Positions 4,824-5,048 of a DNA stretch of 5,048 nt are shown here, one piece after another (the stretch's first letter is position 1; every line of letters starts with the position of its first letter). The position numbers were made by a program, and so were the translations under genes. The stretch covers positions 1-5,048 of the forward strand of contig ONYB01000168.1 of NCBI GenBank assembly GCA_900321895.1, in the 5' to 3' direction. The stretch is from an uncultured Brachyspira sp. GTDB taxonomy: Bacteria; Cyanobacteriota; Vampirovibrionia; Gastranaerophilales; Gastranaerophilaceae. The notes below the pieces were generated by a model. The model did not search any database. It was not told the origin of the DNA and saw nothing but the letters and a program-made list of their open reading frames with translations.

Positions 4824-4843
4824 GTCCTATAATAAATATTTGT
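4803..4843. repeat. Inverted repeat between dtd and the operon promoter
   Basis: ACAAATATT (4803-4811) and AATATTTGT (4835-4843) are perfect 9-base complements separated by 23 bases. The right arm begins one base past the dtd stop codon and the left arm lies in the promoter spacer, so the repeat flanks the -35 element. On the minus strand no U-tract follows (GTTAGTATG), so it is at best a weak terminator for dtd. It could be an operator or a roadblock site. The arms are nearly all A-T, in AT-rich DNA. Confidence 0.4.
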
Positions 4844-4844
4844 A

Positions 4845-5048
4845 TTATTTTTCAACCATAAAGGTGACAGGACCGTCGTTAACCAACTCTACATCCATCA
4901 TTGCACGAAATTTACCTGTTTCGGTTTTAAGCCCTGACGCACGTATTTCCCCTACAAAATCCTCATATAACTTAACGGCTATATCCGGATGAGCAGCTTT
5001 GTCAAAGCTCGGACGAGTTCCCTTTTTACAATCCCCACAAAGTGTAAA
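4845..5048 (-). CDS. dtd: D-aminoacyl-tRNA deacylase Dtd, C-terminal part (partial at right edge)
   Basis: The last 67 codons and the TAA stop are present; the 5' part lies beyond position 5048. Dtd hydrolyses D-aminoacyl-tRNAs (D-Tyr and others, also Gly-tRNA-Ala), recycling tRNA and keeping D-amino acids out of proteins. The visible part begins inside the catalytic SQFTL motif (FTL remains) and continues with GDCKKGTRPSF, which matches the family's adC/TrKGxRPSF segment. It ends with TGKFRAMMDVELVNDGPVT, whose NDGPVT is the C-terminal active-site GP-motif region. The usual Gly in TGxFGA is Arg here, a position that varies in the family. The frame is intact to the edge. Its stop lies 22 bases before the -35 of the following operon on the same strand. 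Confidence 0.95.
   Translation of the reverse strand, partial: FTLCGDCKKGTRPSFDKAAHPDIAVKLYEDFVGEIRASGLKTETGKFRAMMDVELVNDGPVTFMVEK

Overview
The window looks like a piece of a bacterial chromosome with AT-rich intergenic DNA, the standard genetic code and mostly Shine-Dalgarno-led genes. The housekeeping genes (dtd, rimM, trmD) do not fix the lineage. Two unrecognised proteins rich in Gly, Asn and Gln, together with a small membrane protein, resemble what I loosely recall from gut Candidatus Gastranaerophilales (Melainabacteria/Vampirovibrionia). That is a weak impression, and a low-GC Firmicute or another gut lineage is possible. Nothing suggests a phage, plasmid, insertion sequence or CRISPR array.

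Layout, left to right. Positions 1-152 hold a strong plus-strand intrinsic terminator (54-91), which must end a transcript entering from outside the window, and a weaker inverted repeat (105-136). Positions 153-1680 carry two minus-strand genes separated by 19 nt. The upstream one encodes a 339-residue protein with a long low-complexity Q/P- and G/N-rich N-terminal half and a HEAT-like helical domain. The downstream one encodes a 162-residue protein with hydrophobic membrane segments. Neither has a function I recognise. A 124-bp divergent region (1681-1804) contains weak promoters in both directions and two 8-bp palindromes centred exactly 20 bp apart. On its plus side lies a YkgJ-type cysteine-cluster protein gene (1805-2383), which may be leaderless.

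Positions 2385-4694 are a minus-strand operon with overlapping genes. In transcription order they are a 370-residue zinc-ribbon/RGG-rich protein with a duplicated HTH-like domain, rimM (16S rRNA/30S maturation) and trmD (tRNA m1G37 methyltransferase). The overlaps are 8 nt and 4 nt, so the three products are probably translationally coupled. TrmD and YkgJ converge with a single base between their stop codons. A good extended -10 promoter for the operon lies at 4795-4823, with a leader of about 93 nt. Upstream, running off the right edge, is the 3' end of dtd (D-aminoacyl-tRNA deacylase).

The right half is therefore a translation-quality neighbourhood: Dtd clears mischarged D-aminoacyl-tRNAs, RimM helps mature the 30S subunit, and TrmD prevents frameshifting. 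The uncharacterised RNA-binding-like protein is produced together with RimM and TrmD. That protein, and especially its duplicated 63-residue unit, is the most promising undescribed element here.
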